Below, piece by piece: positions 25,161 through 33,499 of a DNA stretch of 64,000 nt. The position numbers and the translations under genes were made by a program. Below the pieces are notes generated by a model. That model did not search any database, was not told the origin of the DNA, and saw only the letters and a list, made by a program, of their open reading frames with translations. The stretch's first letter is position 1. Each line of letters begins with the position of its first letter. The DNA is from Kutzneria sp044547355 (GTDB taxonomy: Bacteria; Actinomycetota; Actinomycetes; Mycobacteriales; Pseudonocardiaceae): contig NZ_JBIUAG010000031.1 of the NCBI RefSeq assembly GCF_044547355.1, positions 1-64,000 of the forward strand, given 5' to 3'.

Positions 25161-26363
25161 TCACCAGGCGACAGGCAGGGAGTCGAGGCCAAACATAGCC
25201 GCGGAGGTGTTTGCCCGCAGCTCCGCCACGGGCACGCCGAGCCGCACGCGGGGCAACCGGGTGAACAGCGCACGCAGGGCGATCTCCATCTCGACGCGGG
25301 CCAGATTCTGGCCGACGCACTGGTGCGCCCCGTGCCCGAAGGCGAGGTGACGCCGGTCGCCCCGCCGCACGTCGAAGGCCTCCGGCCGCTCGTACGCGGC
25401 GGGGTCGTGGTTGGCCAGCCAGGCGTTGACAACGATCGCGTCGCCTGCCCGGATGGTTTCGCCGGCGATGTCGAGGTCGGCCAGCGCGGTGCGGCCGCCC
25501 AACTCGAGGTTGGCGTTGGAGAAGAACCGAAGCATCTCCTCGCTCGCCTCCGGGAATGAGCCGGCGGCGGCGCAGACGGCGGCGCGCTGCTCCGGGAAGC
25601 CCAACAGGGCCGCGGCGCCGAGCGCGATCATGCTGGCGGTCGTCTCGAAACCAGCGATGAGCAGCAGCACCGCCATACCGACCACCTCGTCGTGGCCGAT
25701 GCCGACGGCACGTTCGGCCGCGGCGAGCCGGCTCAGCAGATTGTCGGCGGGGTGCTTCCGGAAGTCGCCGGCGAGCCGGTCGAAGTAGGCGTGGATCTCA
25801 GCGAACGCGATCCGGCGGCGCTCGCTCCCGCTGTGCGTGTCGACCAGCGCCGCGGTGCGTTCACGGAAATACGGGAAGTCGGCCGGGGGCACACCGAGCA
25901 ATTCCCCCATCACCGCGCAGGGCACCGGGAAGGCGAAGTCATGGACCAGGTTGGCCGGCGGTCCTGTGCGCAGCAGGCCATCGACGGCGTCGTCGACGAT
26001 CCGCTGGATGACCGGCCGCATCGCTTCGACACGCCGCACACTGAGCTCCGGGATCACCAGTCGCCGCAGCCGGGTGTGCTCCGGCGGGTCGTGGTCGATG
26101 AAGAAGCCGGGCATGTGCCGCGGCGCGTTCGCGTCGGCGATCATCCGGGGTGCGCCGGGTCGGGTCGGGTCGCAGCTCACCCGAGGGTCGGCCAGCACTG
26201 CCTTCGCCTGCTCGTGGCTGCTGATCAGCCAGGCCGGCTGACCGGTCGGCAGCTCAACCCGGGTCACCGGTCGCCGCCGCAGCTCGTCGGCCGCTGAGAG
26301 CGGCCCGAACACCGACTCGCGCGGCGGCGGGAACCGCAGCGGGCAGACCTCGTTCTCACTCAT
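25161..26363 (-). CDS. Cytochrome P450 (RiPP cluster, downstream)
   Basis: A 400-residue soluble bacterial P450. It has the I-helix LLLIAGFETTASM, the K-helix ExxR as EEMLRF, and the haem loop FGHGAHQCVGQNLAR with the Cys ligand. The ATG at 26363 overlaps the MFS stop by 4 nt (ATGA); the frame is open further upstream but that part only shadows the transporter gene. Expected to hydroxylate, cross-link or otherwise oxidise the peptide using separate ferredoxin and reductase, none of which is encoded nearby. Confidence 0.93.
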   Translation of the reverse strand: MSENEVCPLRFPPPRESVFGPLSAADELRRRPVTRVELPTGQPAWLISSHEQAKAVLADPRVSCDPTRPGAPRMIADANAPRHMPGFFIDHDPPEHTRLRRLVIPELSVRRVEAMRPVIQRIVDDAVDGLLRTGPPANLVHDFAFPVPCAVMGELLGVPPADFPYFRERTAALVDTHSGSERRRIAFAEIHAYFDRLAGDFRKHPADNLLSRLAAAERAVGIGHDEVVGMAVLLLIAGFETTASMIALGAAALLGFPEQRAAVCAAAGSFPEASEEMLRFFSNANLELGGRTALADLDIAGETIRAGDAIVVNAWLANHDPAAYERPEAFDVRRGDRRHLAFGHGAHQCVGQNLARVEMEIALRALFTRLPRVRLGVPVAELRANTSAAMFGLDSLPVAW

Positions 26364-27709
26364 GCGCGGCCTTTCTGCACGGTCAACGGCTTCGGGTCGT
26401 CCGGGGCGGACCCGACGCGGTCGATGTCGCGCAGGTCGCGGTGGAGGAACCCCACGACCGCCGCGAGCAGTCCGCACAGCCCGGCCAGGAACAGCATCGC
26501 GGCCATGCCGCTGCCGGGCCCGTCACCGACGATCGGCCGCAGCACCCCTGCCACACCGGTCCCGGTCCTGGCCTGCGGTTCGAAGACGTGATCGGCCAAT
26601 GGGCCGGACAGGATCATCGCCAACAGCGCCGCGAGCTGCGAGAGGAAGAAGACGGCCCCGAACACCCGGCCGTGCAGGGCGGCGGGGGTCTTGCCCTGGA
26701 CGGTCGACGCGAGGGCGCCGTTGATGAAGGGCACGAAGGCGGCTCCCACCAGGGACGCCGCGAACCATGCCGGCGCGCCGCGAACGACCGCCATGGTCAT
26801 GTGCGCGGAAACGCTCGTGACCGCGATGCCGACCAGCATGGCCATGATCCGGCGCCGGGGACCGCGCCAGACCCAGAGCAGAGCGCCGCCGAGGAGGGTG
26901 CCGAAGCCTATAGCCGCGTCGGCGGCGGCCAGCGTCATCGCGCTGTCGCCGCTGCGGGCCAGGATCATCGGTTGGGTGACCGAGAAGCCGAACACCGCGG
27001 CGAAGCTGACCACGAAGAACAGCGCCACCAGGGCCCGCAGCCCCGGCACCGAGAGAATGTGACGCAGGCCGGTGAGGGCGTCCACTGCGAGGGGTGTCCG
27101 GAGCTCCGTCGACTCGGCCCGCCTCGGGATGCGGACCAGCCAGACCGTGGCGATCGCGAACAGGTAGCTGAGCAGATCGGCGGTCAGAATGGCGTCGAGG
27201 CCGACGGTGACGACGAGCAGCGCCCCCAGCGCCGGCCCGCCGATGTCGCCGACGCTGCGTGCCGCGGAGACCAGCCCGTTGGCGGTCTGCACACGGTGCT
27301 GCGGCACCAGCTGGGGGATGGCGGCGGCCAGCGCCGGGAACTGGAACGCCTCAGCCGCGCCGAGGACCACCATGGCCAGGTAGACATGCCAGGTCGAGAG
27401 CTGCCCGGCGACCTGGGCCAGGGTAAGGCCGCCGATGGCCACGACGCCGCCGAGGTCGGCCATCTGCAGCACGACCCGCCGATCCCAGCGGTCGACCAGC
27501 GCGCCGGCCAGCGGGCTGAGGAGCATCCTGGGCAGGAAGGTCAACAGCGACAGCAGCACGACATCGGTGGCCGAGCCCCCGGACCGCCAGATGTTCACCA
27601 CGAACGCGAACTGCGCCACCGCGGTGCCCAGCCGGCTGACCACCTGCCCCGACCACACGATCCCGAACGCCCGCATGCCGCCCGGCCGCGCCGGCGGCGG
27701 GGCGCTCAT
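26360..27709 (-). CDS. Major facilitator superfamily exporter
   Basis: About 449 residues with around 12 membrane segments, resembling MFS drug-efflux proteins (RAFGIVWSGQVVSRLGTAVAQFAFVVNIW, then DVVLLSLLTFLPRMLLSPLAGALVDRWDRR with the conserved D-RxxxR loop). Both ends overlap neighbours by 4 nt: ATG 27709 over the oxygenase stop, and its stop over the P450 start. Likely exports the product or provides self-resistance. Confidence 0.9.
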   Translation of the reverse strand: MSAPPPARPGGMRAFGIVWSGQVVSRLGTAVAQFAFVVNIWRSGGSATDVVLLSLLTFLPRMLLSPLAGALVDRWDRRVVLQMADLGGVVAIGGLTLAQVAGQLSTWHVYLAMVVLGAAEAFQFPALAAAIPQLVPQHRVQTANGLVSAARSVGDIGGPALGALLVVTVGLDAILTADLLSYLFAIATVWLVRIPRRAESTELRTPLAVDALTGLRHILSVPGLRALVALFFVVSFAAVFGFSVTQPMILARSGDSAMTLAAADAAIGFGTLLGGALLWVWRGPRRRIMAMLVGIAVTSVSAHMTMAVVRGAPAWFAASLVGAAFVPFINGALASTVQGKTPAALHGRVFGAVFFLSQLAALLAMILSGPLADHVFEPQARTGTGVAGVLRPIVGDGPGSGMAAMLFLAGLCGLLAAVVGFLHRDLRDIDRVGSAPDDPKPLTVQKGRA

Positions 27710-28803
27710 GAACCCCGCCGGACGTTGCGGCCGGCCTCGGCGTCGTACACCCAACCGTCGGCCAGCGACTCCGGACCGAACAGCTCCGGATAGAGCCGGC
27801 CGAACCGTTCGTCGATCCGAGTTCCCGGGCAGATTCGGTAGTTCTGGTCGGTCGCGGACCGCACCCACCACTTGCGGGACAGGATCCGCCGCGCCCCGTC
27901 GTCACTGGCGTCCGCGTACCCGGTGCGGCCGTGGATGGTGGCAGTGTTGTCCACGAGACAGCCGCCGCCCACTTGGTCCAGGCGGATGTAGGACGAGCCG
28001 TGGGCACAAGGCCGCGTGTGCTCGTCGATGAAGGCTCGGGCCCGCTCCAGCGGCGGGCAGCCCGGCCGGACGGCGACGCTGATCTCGGCGTCCGGGGCGC
28101 GGAACCAGGCCTGCGGCTGGCCGTCGGGGTCGAGGAACAGGATCGGTCGGCTGATCCGCAGGTCCTGCCAGAGCACAGTGATGGCGTCGGGCAGGAACAG
28201 GCTGAGGAACGCTTCCTCGTCGGCGGCGGCCAGGTCGAGAGCCAGCACCGCGATGTTCTGGAAGTAGTTGACCGGGGCCTGGCCGGGGGCGCCGTCGATG
28301 TAGAGACCGAACGCGACGACGCCGCAGGCGTTGCCGGTGCCGTCGAAGTGCGGTGGCAGCGGCCTGGGGGTCAGGGCCTCGTGCGACATGCCGCCGACGT
28401 CGAAGATCTTCGTCGTGCCGTCGGACCGGCCGAAGGTCTCCAGCACGAACGGCGCCGACTCAGCCGGGTGGGTCAGTGGGAAACCCAGCCCCAGCCGGTC
28501 GCTGAGCTGGTCGGCCAGCGCGAGCAAGGGGTGCGGCAGCGACCCGAGCGGCGGCGGCGCGGTCAGTGCGAACGCCGCGACACCGTGCCGGGAACGGAAG
28601 GACGCGGTCAGCGCGTCGCGCTCCGCGCTGGACAGGGCAAGGGGGTCGGCCACCGGGATCACGGTCAGCTCGGCCGCTGGTTCGCTGGTCACCGGCTTGA
28701 GCGCGGCCAGCGAGTCACTGCCGAGCCGCCGCAGCATCCGGGCGAGGAACTCCGAGGCCTGGTCTTCCACGAAGGTCGTCTCCACCGACGACAGCAGCAT
28801 CAC
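27706..28803 (-). CDS. TauD/clavaminate-synthase-like Fe(II)/2-oxoglutarate oxygenase
   Basis: A 365-residue putative non-haem iron oxygenase. The metal triad is visible as PHFDG (H-x-D) in the middle and the distal His in NTATIHGRTGY, followed by RRILSRKWW with the basic residue expected to bind 2-oxoglutarate. Two adjacent ATGs open the frame; the first is used. It follows the HTTM gene by 12 bp and overlaps the MFS gene by 4 nt. Likely role: beta-hydroxylation or desaturation of a residue in the peptide; the site is unknown. Confidence 0.85.
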   Translation of the reverse strand: MMLLSSVETTFVEDQASEFLARMLRRLGSDSLAALKPVTSEPAAELTVIPVADPLALSSAERDALTASFRSRHGVAAFALTAPPPLGSLPHPLLALADQLSDRLGLGFPLTHPAESAPFVLETFGRSDGTTKIFDVGGMSHEALTPRPLPPHFDGTGNACGVVAFGLYIDGAPGQAPVNYFQNIAVLALDLAAADEEAFLSLFLPDAITVLWQDLRISRPILFLDPDGQPQAWFRAPDAEISVAVRPGCPPLERARAFIDEHTRPCAHGSSYIRLDQVGGGCLVDNTATIHGRTGYADASDDGARRILSRKWWVRSATDQNYRICPGTRIDERFGRLYPELFGPESLADGWVYDAEAGRNVRRGS

Positions 28804-28815
28804 GGTTCCTCCATC

Positions 28816-29664
28816 TCAGATCAGGAAAAGCACATAGCTCGACACGGTCGCGACCGAGAACCCCATGAGCTGACGGGGCATCAGGAACGAGAAGGACAGA
28901 TGCATGGCGATGCCGACGACCAGCGCGGCCAGATGGGTCGCCGGGATCAGCAGCCCGAACGGCAGCACGACCTCCAGCCCGATCACCGCCAGCGACATCA
29001 CCCTCCAGCGCCGCACGGCGGCGTCGTCCAGACCGCCGAGCAGCCGCCGCATCACCGGTGGGTAGAAGAACTCCCGGTGGGTCAGGCGATGCTCAACCCG
29101 GCCGATGAAATGAACGAACTGGGCCAGCAACAGGCCGCTGGTGAACTGCCGCGACCGGATCTTCTGCCAGGCGCTGTTCCAGTAGAGGTCAATGGTGATC
29201 ACGACGATGAGGAACTGGGCCCAGGTGTTGGCCGAACTGGTCCGGGTGGAGAAGTCGAACATCGTGCCCAGCGCCCCGGCCGGCAGCAGGCACAGGGCGA
29301 GCAACATGAGGTAGATGCTGTTGAACCGGGGCGCGTAGGTTCGCTCGTGCAGCAGCCCCAGCACCACCACGCACACCGCCAGCTTGGGCCACAGACCCAG
29401 TAGCAGCGCCACGCCGGCCAGGAGCCGGAGGAACAGCACCGGCTGGTAGACCCGGGCCAGCCATTCGCCGTCGCGAGCGCCGTACTTGACGACGAGCTCG
29501 TGGCGTCCGAGAGTACCGGGGTTCAGCCGGGACAGGCCGCCGTGCGTCAGGGCGACCGTGAACTTGAGCAGGCAGGCCGCACCGAGCAACACCCGGAACA
29601 GCTGCAGCCGCCACTCGGGGGTCGCCGTGTGAAAGCCGTTCAGTGCCGCGTCAAACAACCACAC
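28816..29664 (-). CDS. HTTM-domain membrane protein (vitamin-K-dependent carboxylase-like)
   Basis: A 282-residue protein with about six to seven membrane helices of the HTTM type (RLQLFRVLLGAACLLKFTVAL, FLRLLAGVALLLGLWPKLAVCVVVLGLL, LIVVITIDLYWNSAWQKIRS, LAALVVGIAMHLSFSFLMPRQLMGFS). It lacks the large lumenal C-domain of vertebrate gamma-glutamyl carboxylase. HTTM proteins occur in several bacterial clusters but few have known chemistry. It overlaps the start of the preceding small gene by 14 nt, so the two products probably work together. Confidence 0.85.
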   Translation of the reverse strand: MWLFDAALNGFHTATPEWRLQLFRVLLGAACLLKFTVALTHGGLSRLNPGTLGRHELVVKYGARDGEWLARVYQPVLFLRLLAGVALLLGLWPKLAVCVVVLGLLHERTYAPRFNSIYLMLLALCLLPAGALGTMFDFSTRTSSANTWAQFLIVVITIDLYWNSAWQKIRSRQFTSGLLLAQFVHFIGRVEHRLTHREFFYPPVMRRLLGGLDDAAVRRWRVMSLAVIGLEVVLPFGLLIPATHLAALVVGIAMHLSFSFLMPRQLMGFSVATVSSYVLFLI

Positions 29665-30007
29665 GACCGGCCTCGACCTTCACGATGTCCTTCCCGGCGG
29701 CGTGCAGCACGATGCCCTGGCCAGTGACCGATCCCTTGGTCTGGGCCAGGTAGTCGACGACGATCTGGAGGTCCTCGGTGCTGATGGCCGGGTGGTGGGC
29801 CGGCAGGAGGCCGAACAGGTCCACCTGCTCCCGGCCATGGTCGGTCTCGACCTCGAAGGCGATGTCGATCTCGCAGCCGCGGGTGAACATCGGCCAGCTG
29901 AAGGTGCGCCCCGGCGGCTGTAGGAATCCGACCACCGTCATGCGGATCAGCAGCAGCGCGGTGACCGCGTACTCGGCCACCGTGACGAGCAGGTCAGCGG
30001 ATGGCAT
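29651..30007 (-). CDS. Small one-helix protein paired with HTTM
   Basis: A 118-residue protein. Residues 5-28 (DLLVTVAEYAVTALLLIRMTVVGF) form one membrane helix; the rest is a soluble domain with SWPMFTRGCEIDIAFEVETDHG and a beta-rich tail ending VKVEAGRVVV. It overlaps ycaO by 14 nt and the HTTM gene by 14 nt. I do not recognise a named family. The SWPMF motif and the gene pairing suggest an HTTM accessory subunit. Confidence 0.75.
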   Translation of the reverse strand: MPSADLLVTVAEYAVTALLLIRMTVVGFLQPPGRTFSWPMFTRGCEIDIAFEVETDHGREQVDLFGLLPAHHPAISTEDLQIVVDYLAQTKGSVTGQGIVLHAAGKDIVKVEAGRVVV

Positions 30008-31142
30008 GGCGATGCTCCTCCCGGTCGGCGCCGTCGAGAAAGGTCAGGCCCGGCGCCACCACCCTGACCACGGCGAATTCCGGTCGGCTGCTCAGGTCGA
30101 CCACGATCGGTTCCGCCCCGGTACGCCGCGTGACGACCTCGGCCAGCCACGCCAGCTCGTCGTCGATCCGGTCGAACTCCGGCATTCCGGGGGCACGGCG
30201 GCCCGACCATGGAGCCGGCTCGGCCGGCGGCCGCGGCGACGTGGGGACGTCCTCGCGCATGCCGGCGTAGACCGGGGCCAGGTCGTCGCGGCTGCCGGTG
30301 ATCGCGGTGAGCCGGCTCTGCGCAGCCTCGGTGACGGCACGGCTCAACGCGACGCCGGGCGCCGAATGGGCTCCGGAACCCGTCGCCGCGACGGGAAAGT
30401 CGGCTGACCACACCCGGCAGGCGAAACACGGCACTCCGGCCGCCGCGGCCAGCTCGCGGATCTCCAGGAATGCCCCTGCGTCGAGGACGCGTCCGATCAG
30501 CTCCGCGCACAGCGGGTCGTCGACCGTGGCCGGGTCGACCGCCGTACCCCGGTTCTCGACCGGCTCATCGCCGAGCGCGTCCCGCTCGATCAACTCGTAG
30601 AGTGCGTGCAGGGCAGCCTCAGCCGCCGAGTTGCCGGAGGCCAGGCCGTTGGTGCTGACCCGCAGCCCCAGCGGACGCCAGCCCTGCTCGATCAGGTGCA
30701 CGGACTCGAGGGGCAGTGGCGTCGGTCGTCCGGTGCGCAGGCCTGAGCCGAGCACCCAGTCGGTTCGGGTTCTCGGTGTGAACAAGCTGCCCAGGTGCTG
30801 GTCCAGTGACCGCACCGAATAAGGCAGGTCCAGGTCGGCCGACGGCGTGGCTCGGGCGGCGAGCGTGGTCGGCGCGATCTCGGCGTGCCACAGCTCGATC
30901 GCCTCCATCGCCGCGGACACCGTGGCCAACAGCTGGGTCGCTCCCTTGCCCTGCGACACACTGAGGGTCGTGGCCAGCGGCCGGACGGCCATGGCCACCG
31001 GGACACCCAGCACGTCGAGCCCGGTCACGTCGGCCACGCGGGTGACGCCGAACCGCGGCAGCAGCGGCCGGACCAGGTCCCAGGTCTGTTCCGGGGGACG
31101 GACACGGTGCGTGCCGTCGATGTGGACCTTGGCCCCACTCAT
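29994..31142 (-). CDS. YcaO-domain enzyme (thioamide/azoline-forming type)
   Basis: A 382-residue YcaO protein that activates peptide backbone amides with ATP. The ATP-binding motifs are visible: SQGKGATQLLATVSAAMEAIE, GLASGNSAAEAALHALYELIERDA with the Mg-binding Glu residues, and GVALSRAVTEAAQSRLTAITG. Next to TfuA, the family precedent (thioviridamide, thiovarsolin, methyl-coenzyme M reductase) is backbone thioamidation rather than azoline formation, and no E1-like or dehydrogenase partner is present. ATG overlaps the tfuA stop by 4 nt. The C-terminus (GADREEHRHAIR) does not end in a proline-rich azoline-cyclase tail. Confidence 0.93.
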   Translation of the reverse strand: MSGAKVHIDGTHRVRPPEQTWDLVRPLLPRFGVTRVADVTGLDVLGVPVAMAVRPLATTLSVSQGKGATQLLATVSAAMEAIELWHAEIAPTTLAARATPSADLDLPYSVRSLDQHLGSLFTPRTRTDWVLGSGLRTGRPTPLPLESVHLIEQGWRPLGLRVSTNGLASGNSAAEAALHALYELIERDALGDEPVENRGTAVDPATVDDPLCAELIGRVLDAGAFLEIRELAAAAGVPCFACRVWSADFPVAATGSGAHSAPGVALSRAVTEAAQSRLTAITGSRDDLAPVYAGMREDVPTSPRPPAEPAPWSGRRAPGMPEFDRIDDELAWLAEVVTRRTGAEPIVVDLSSRPEFAVVRVVAPGLTFLDGADREEHRHAIR

Positions 31143-32422
31143 ATCGCCGCCTCCGACTCGCTCGCCGGCTCCCCCAACGCCAGGTGGTCCCGTAGGAAGA
31201 AGGGGCGCAGGGCCTCAACCGCCTCGACGGTCGAGGAGAAGCCGCGGTCCCGTGCGGCCGCCGCGAACGCGCGGGCATCGGCGGGCGCCACGTCCCACAA
31301 GCCGGCCAGGTGGGTGTGCAGGACGTCCTCGCGCAGGCTCGATATCCGCCACTCCGGCGATTCCTCGGCCACGACCTCGTTCGTGGCGACCGCCTCGGCC
31401 ACCGCCCGCACAGTCGCTTCGTCGTCGGGTTGCCCGCTAGCAGCGGCCTCCGCTAGGTCCGCCAGTCCTCGCGGCGGGCGGCACGAGCGCACGAGCGCTC
31501 GCGCCTGGAGTTCTCCCGGTGGCAGCGCGTGGATTTCCTCGTCCGTCAGCCACGTGGCCAGCTCACCGCTGTCCACAGTGCCGATCCGCGCCAGGACATG
31601 GGCCCGCCACCGGGCCGGGAAGGCGGAATCGTAGAGCTGCCGGTAGCGGACGACGGCAAGTCCGTCGACCTCGACATCGTCGACGACCGTGCCCCGAAAC
31701 TGCGTGATCCACTCGTGGAGGTGCCGGGTTCGCCAGCCTTCCGGCCAGCCGGCGGTGTCGACCGGGTCGGCCGGTTCGGACAGCCAGGCCAGGGCCATGC
31801 GCGTGTCCTGAGCTTTCCGGTCCCACCGCTGCGGATCCCGGCCCACGTGGTCCCGCACCGTGCCCAGGCCCGCGACCAGCGCGGGCTCCTTGCGGCGCAC
31901 CAGATCGTCGATCGCCGGCCACGACCGCGACGTGTACGGCAGCGCACGGGCGACATCGAGCAGGGCGCCGGCGTCGGCGGCAGTGATCACGCCGTCGTCG
32001 GCCAGCATCCGCAGCACGTGGCGGATGTTCACCAGCGGCTCGCTCAGTCGGCGGAACTGCGGCCCCTCGGTGTGCGCGACGGCGACCTCGTCGTCCCCGG
32101 TGATGACCCCGCGGTGGTACAGGTCGAAAACCTCGCCCAGCCCGACCATGCCGAACGCGGCCAGCTCGGCCGCCCGCAGCGCGCCCATGCTGGCACAGCC
32201 CGCGACCAGCACCCCGCCGTCGATGAGATGCAGGATCTCCTTGTGCCGCACGGATCCCGTGTGGTGGTAGTAGCCGTCGACGATCAGGACCCGGTCGCCC
32301 GGGCGAAAGTCCTCGCGGAGCAGGTCGCCGTGCCGCACGGGGTCGTGCACCCGGGCACCGGGCATGAGCGAGCCGATCTCGGCGCTCGACAGCGTCGGCC
32401 CGACGTAGACATGGACGGTCAC
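31139..32422 (-). CDS. TfuA-like protein (thioamidation partner of YcaO)
   Basis: A 427-residue protein. The first 200 residues form a TfuA core: VHVYVGPTLSSAEI, DRVLIVDGYYHHTGSVRHKEILHLIDGGV, AGCASMGALRAAELAAFGM and GEVFDLYHRGVITGDDEVAV. TfuA proteins act with YcaO, probably delivering sulfur. The C-terminal half is helical and less conserved. First enzyme gene after the precursor, with a 121-bp gap containing two stem-loops; it overlaps ycaO by 4 nt. Confidence 0.92.
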   Translation of the reverse strand: MTVHVYVGPTLSSAEIGSLMPGARVHDPVRHGDLLREDFRPGDRVLIVDGYYHHTGSVRHKEILHLIDGGVLVAGCASMGALRAAELAAFGMVGLGEVFDLYHRGVITGDDEVAVAHTEGPQFRRLSEPLVNIRHVLRMLADDGVITAADAGALLDVARALPYTSRSWPAIDDLVRRKEPALVAGLGTVRDHVGRDPQRWDRKAQDTRMALAWLSEPADPVDTAGWPEGWRTRHLHEWITQFRGTVVDDVEVDGLAVVRYRQLYDSAFPARWRAHVLARIGTVDSGELATWLTDEEIHALPPGELQARALVRSCRPPRGLADLAEAAASGQPDDEATVRAVAEAVATNEVVAEESPEWRISSLREDVLHTHLAGLWDVAPADARAFAAAARDRGFSSTVEAVEALRPFFLRDHLALGEPASESEAAI

Positions 32423-32498
32423 AGCGGTCCCCCCGGATCAGCGCCGGACGGGGGAGCATCCGCGAAACACCGATCAATGCGGCCCTCCCCCGGCCGGC

Positions 32499-32541
32499 CC
32501 GGACGGCACACGTCCGGCAACACTACGCGGAAATATCCGCG
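32499..32541 (-). terminator. Two stem-loops after the precursor gene (attenuator-like)
   Basis: On the minus strand CGCGG/CCGCG with a 6-nt loop (32541-32526) starts 2 bp after the precursor stop. A second stem CCGGACG/CGTCCGG with a 5-nt loop (32517-32499) follows. They lie between the precursor and tfuA with no new promoter evident, the usual way to make far more precursor than enzyme transcript. Confidence 0.55.
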
Positions 32542-32543
32542 GA

Positions 32544-32657
32544 CTACTTCACGAAGTACTGCGAGTGCGTGGTCTTCTCCGCCTTCTTAGCGTCGAACAC
32601 CGGCGTCAGCGCAGCCTTCTCATTGAGGCCGATCAGCCGCTTGATTGCCTTCTTCAC
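32544..32657 (-). CDS. Candidate RiPP precursor peptide (37 residues)
   Basis: GTG start at 32657 five bases after GAGGGGAGGGG, stop TAG at 32546-32544. The peptide begins MKKAIKRLIGLNEKAAL, continues TPVFDAKKAEK and ends TTHSQYFVK. The basic amphipathic front fits a leader, and the uncharged C-terminal stretch with terminal Lys fits a core. It is first in the tfuA-ycaO run, has its own promoter, and is followed by stem-loops. Gln33 and Lys37 are exactly the residues that the adjacent glutaminyl-peptide cyclotransferase and amidinotransferase could modify, suggesting a core of QYFVK after cleavage behind Ser32. I know of no matching described precursor, but could not search. No Cys is present, and the only Ser/Thr are upstream of Gln33. 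Confidence 0.8.
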   Translation of the reverse strand: MKKAIKRLIGLNEKAALTPVFDAKKAEKTTHSQYFVK

Positions 32658-32718
32658 GTTCCCCTCCCCTCGAACAATTAGCACCACCCCTACGTCCGAC
32701 AAACACCGGACGGTCGCG

Positions 32719-32748
32719 ACCCTAGCAAGAGAAAAACAATCAGGTCAA
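32719..32748 (-). promoter_or_regulatory. Promoter for the precursor gene and biosynthetic operon
   Basis: Minus strand: -35 TTGACC (32748-32743), 18-bp spacer, -10 TAGGGT (32724-32719). The -35 contains the TGA stop of the cyclotransferase gene. About 60 nt of leader follow, with a small GTCCG/CGGAC hairpin and then a strong ribosome-binding site. This would let precursor expression exceed that from the upstream gene pair. Confidence 0.6.
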
Positions 32749-33479
32749 GGCGATCCGCAAACGAACTCAACCTCATGGATCTCCGGCCAGAGCTTCCCCG
32801 CGACAAAGATCTTCCCCTCATTGCGGTCATAAGCGACACCGTTCAGCACGGCACCACCCGGCCGGTTCCCGCCGGCGTAAGGGTCGAGACCTGACAGGTC
32901 CATCCAGGCGATGACGGCACCAGTGGCGAGATCGATCCGGGCGATGCGGTCGGTGTCGAGGATGTTCGCGTAGAGATCGTCGCCGATCATCTGGAGCTCG
33001 TTCACATCACGCACGGGAACGCCGGCGCTGGTGACCCGGACCAGCGGCCGCTGAACGAGAGCGTCGGGATCGAGCCAGTAGAGCTGGTCGGTTCCGTCAC
33101 TCATGATCAGCCGGTTTCCGTCGGACGCCAGACCCCATCCCTCGGTGTCGTACTCAAACTCCGAGACCACCGAGAGGTCGTTCCGACGGCACACGAAACC
33201 CCGGTGCTGACGCCAGGTCAACTGGACTATCCGGTCGGCGCCGACCAGCGCTATACCCTCTGCCCACAGTGAGTCGTCCAACCGGCGTCTGGCCAGCACC
33301 CGCCCGCTCGCCGGCTCCACCTTACGCAGCTCGGACCGACCGTACTCACCGACGCTCTCGTAGAAGAACCCGTTGTGGCGGATCAGCCCCTGAGTGAATG
33401 CCTCGGGATCATGCGGATACGAACGGACCACGCGATAGCCGCAGACCGAAGGAATCCTCAGCGACTCGCCTATCGACAT
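32745..33479 (-). CDS. Glutaminyl-peptide cyclotransferase (beta-propeller type)
   Basis: A roughly 244-residue protein of the plant/bacterial QC family that turns an N-terminal Gln into pyroglutamate. Hallmarks are SYPHDPEAFTQGLIRHNGFFYESVGEYGRSELRKV, which includes the Glu of YES known to be catalytic in the family, then LWAEGIAL, NELQMIGDDLYANI and GGNRPGGAVLNGVAYD. No signal peptide is evident, so it should act in the cytoplasm, unusual for a QC. ATG at 33479. It ends inside the precursor promoter and starts 20 bp after the amidinotransferase gene, implying a tailoring role on the peptide after leader removal. Confidence 0.88.
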   Translation of the reverse strand: MSIGESLRIPSVCGYRVVRSYPHDPEAFTQGLIRHNGFFYESVGEYGRSELRKVEPASGRVLARRRLDDSLWAEGIALVGADRIVQLTWRQHRGFVCRRNDLSVVSEFEYDTEGWGLASDGNRLIMSDGTDQLYWLDPDALVQRPLVRVTSAGVPVRDVNELQMIGDDLYANILDTDRIARIDLATGAVIAWMDLSGLDPYAGGNRPGGAVLNGVAYDRNEGKIFVAGKLWPEIHEVEFVCGSP

Positions 33480-33499
33480 CAAAGCCCCCTTCGACGCTC

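Noticed and set aside
32569..32832. Plus-strand frame opposite the precursor gene
   Set aside because: It has no ribosome-binding site and crosses both the precursor and the cyclotransferase end. The minus-strand frame has a strong site and fits the operon.
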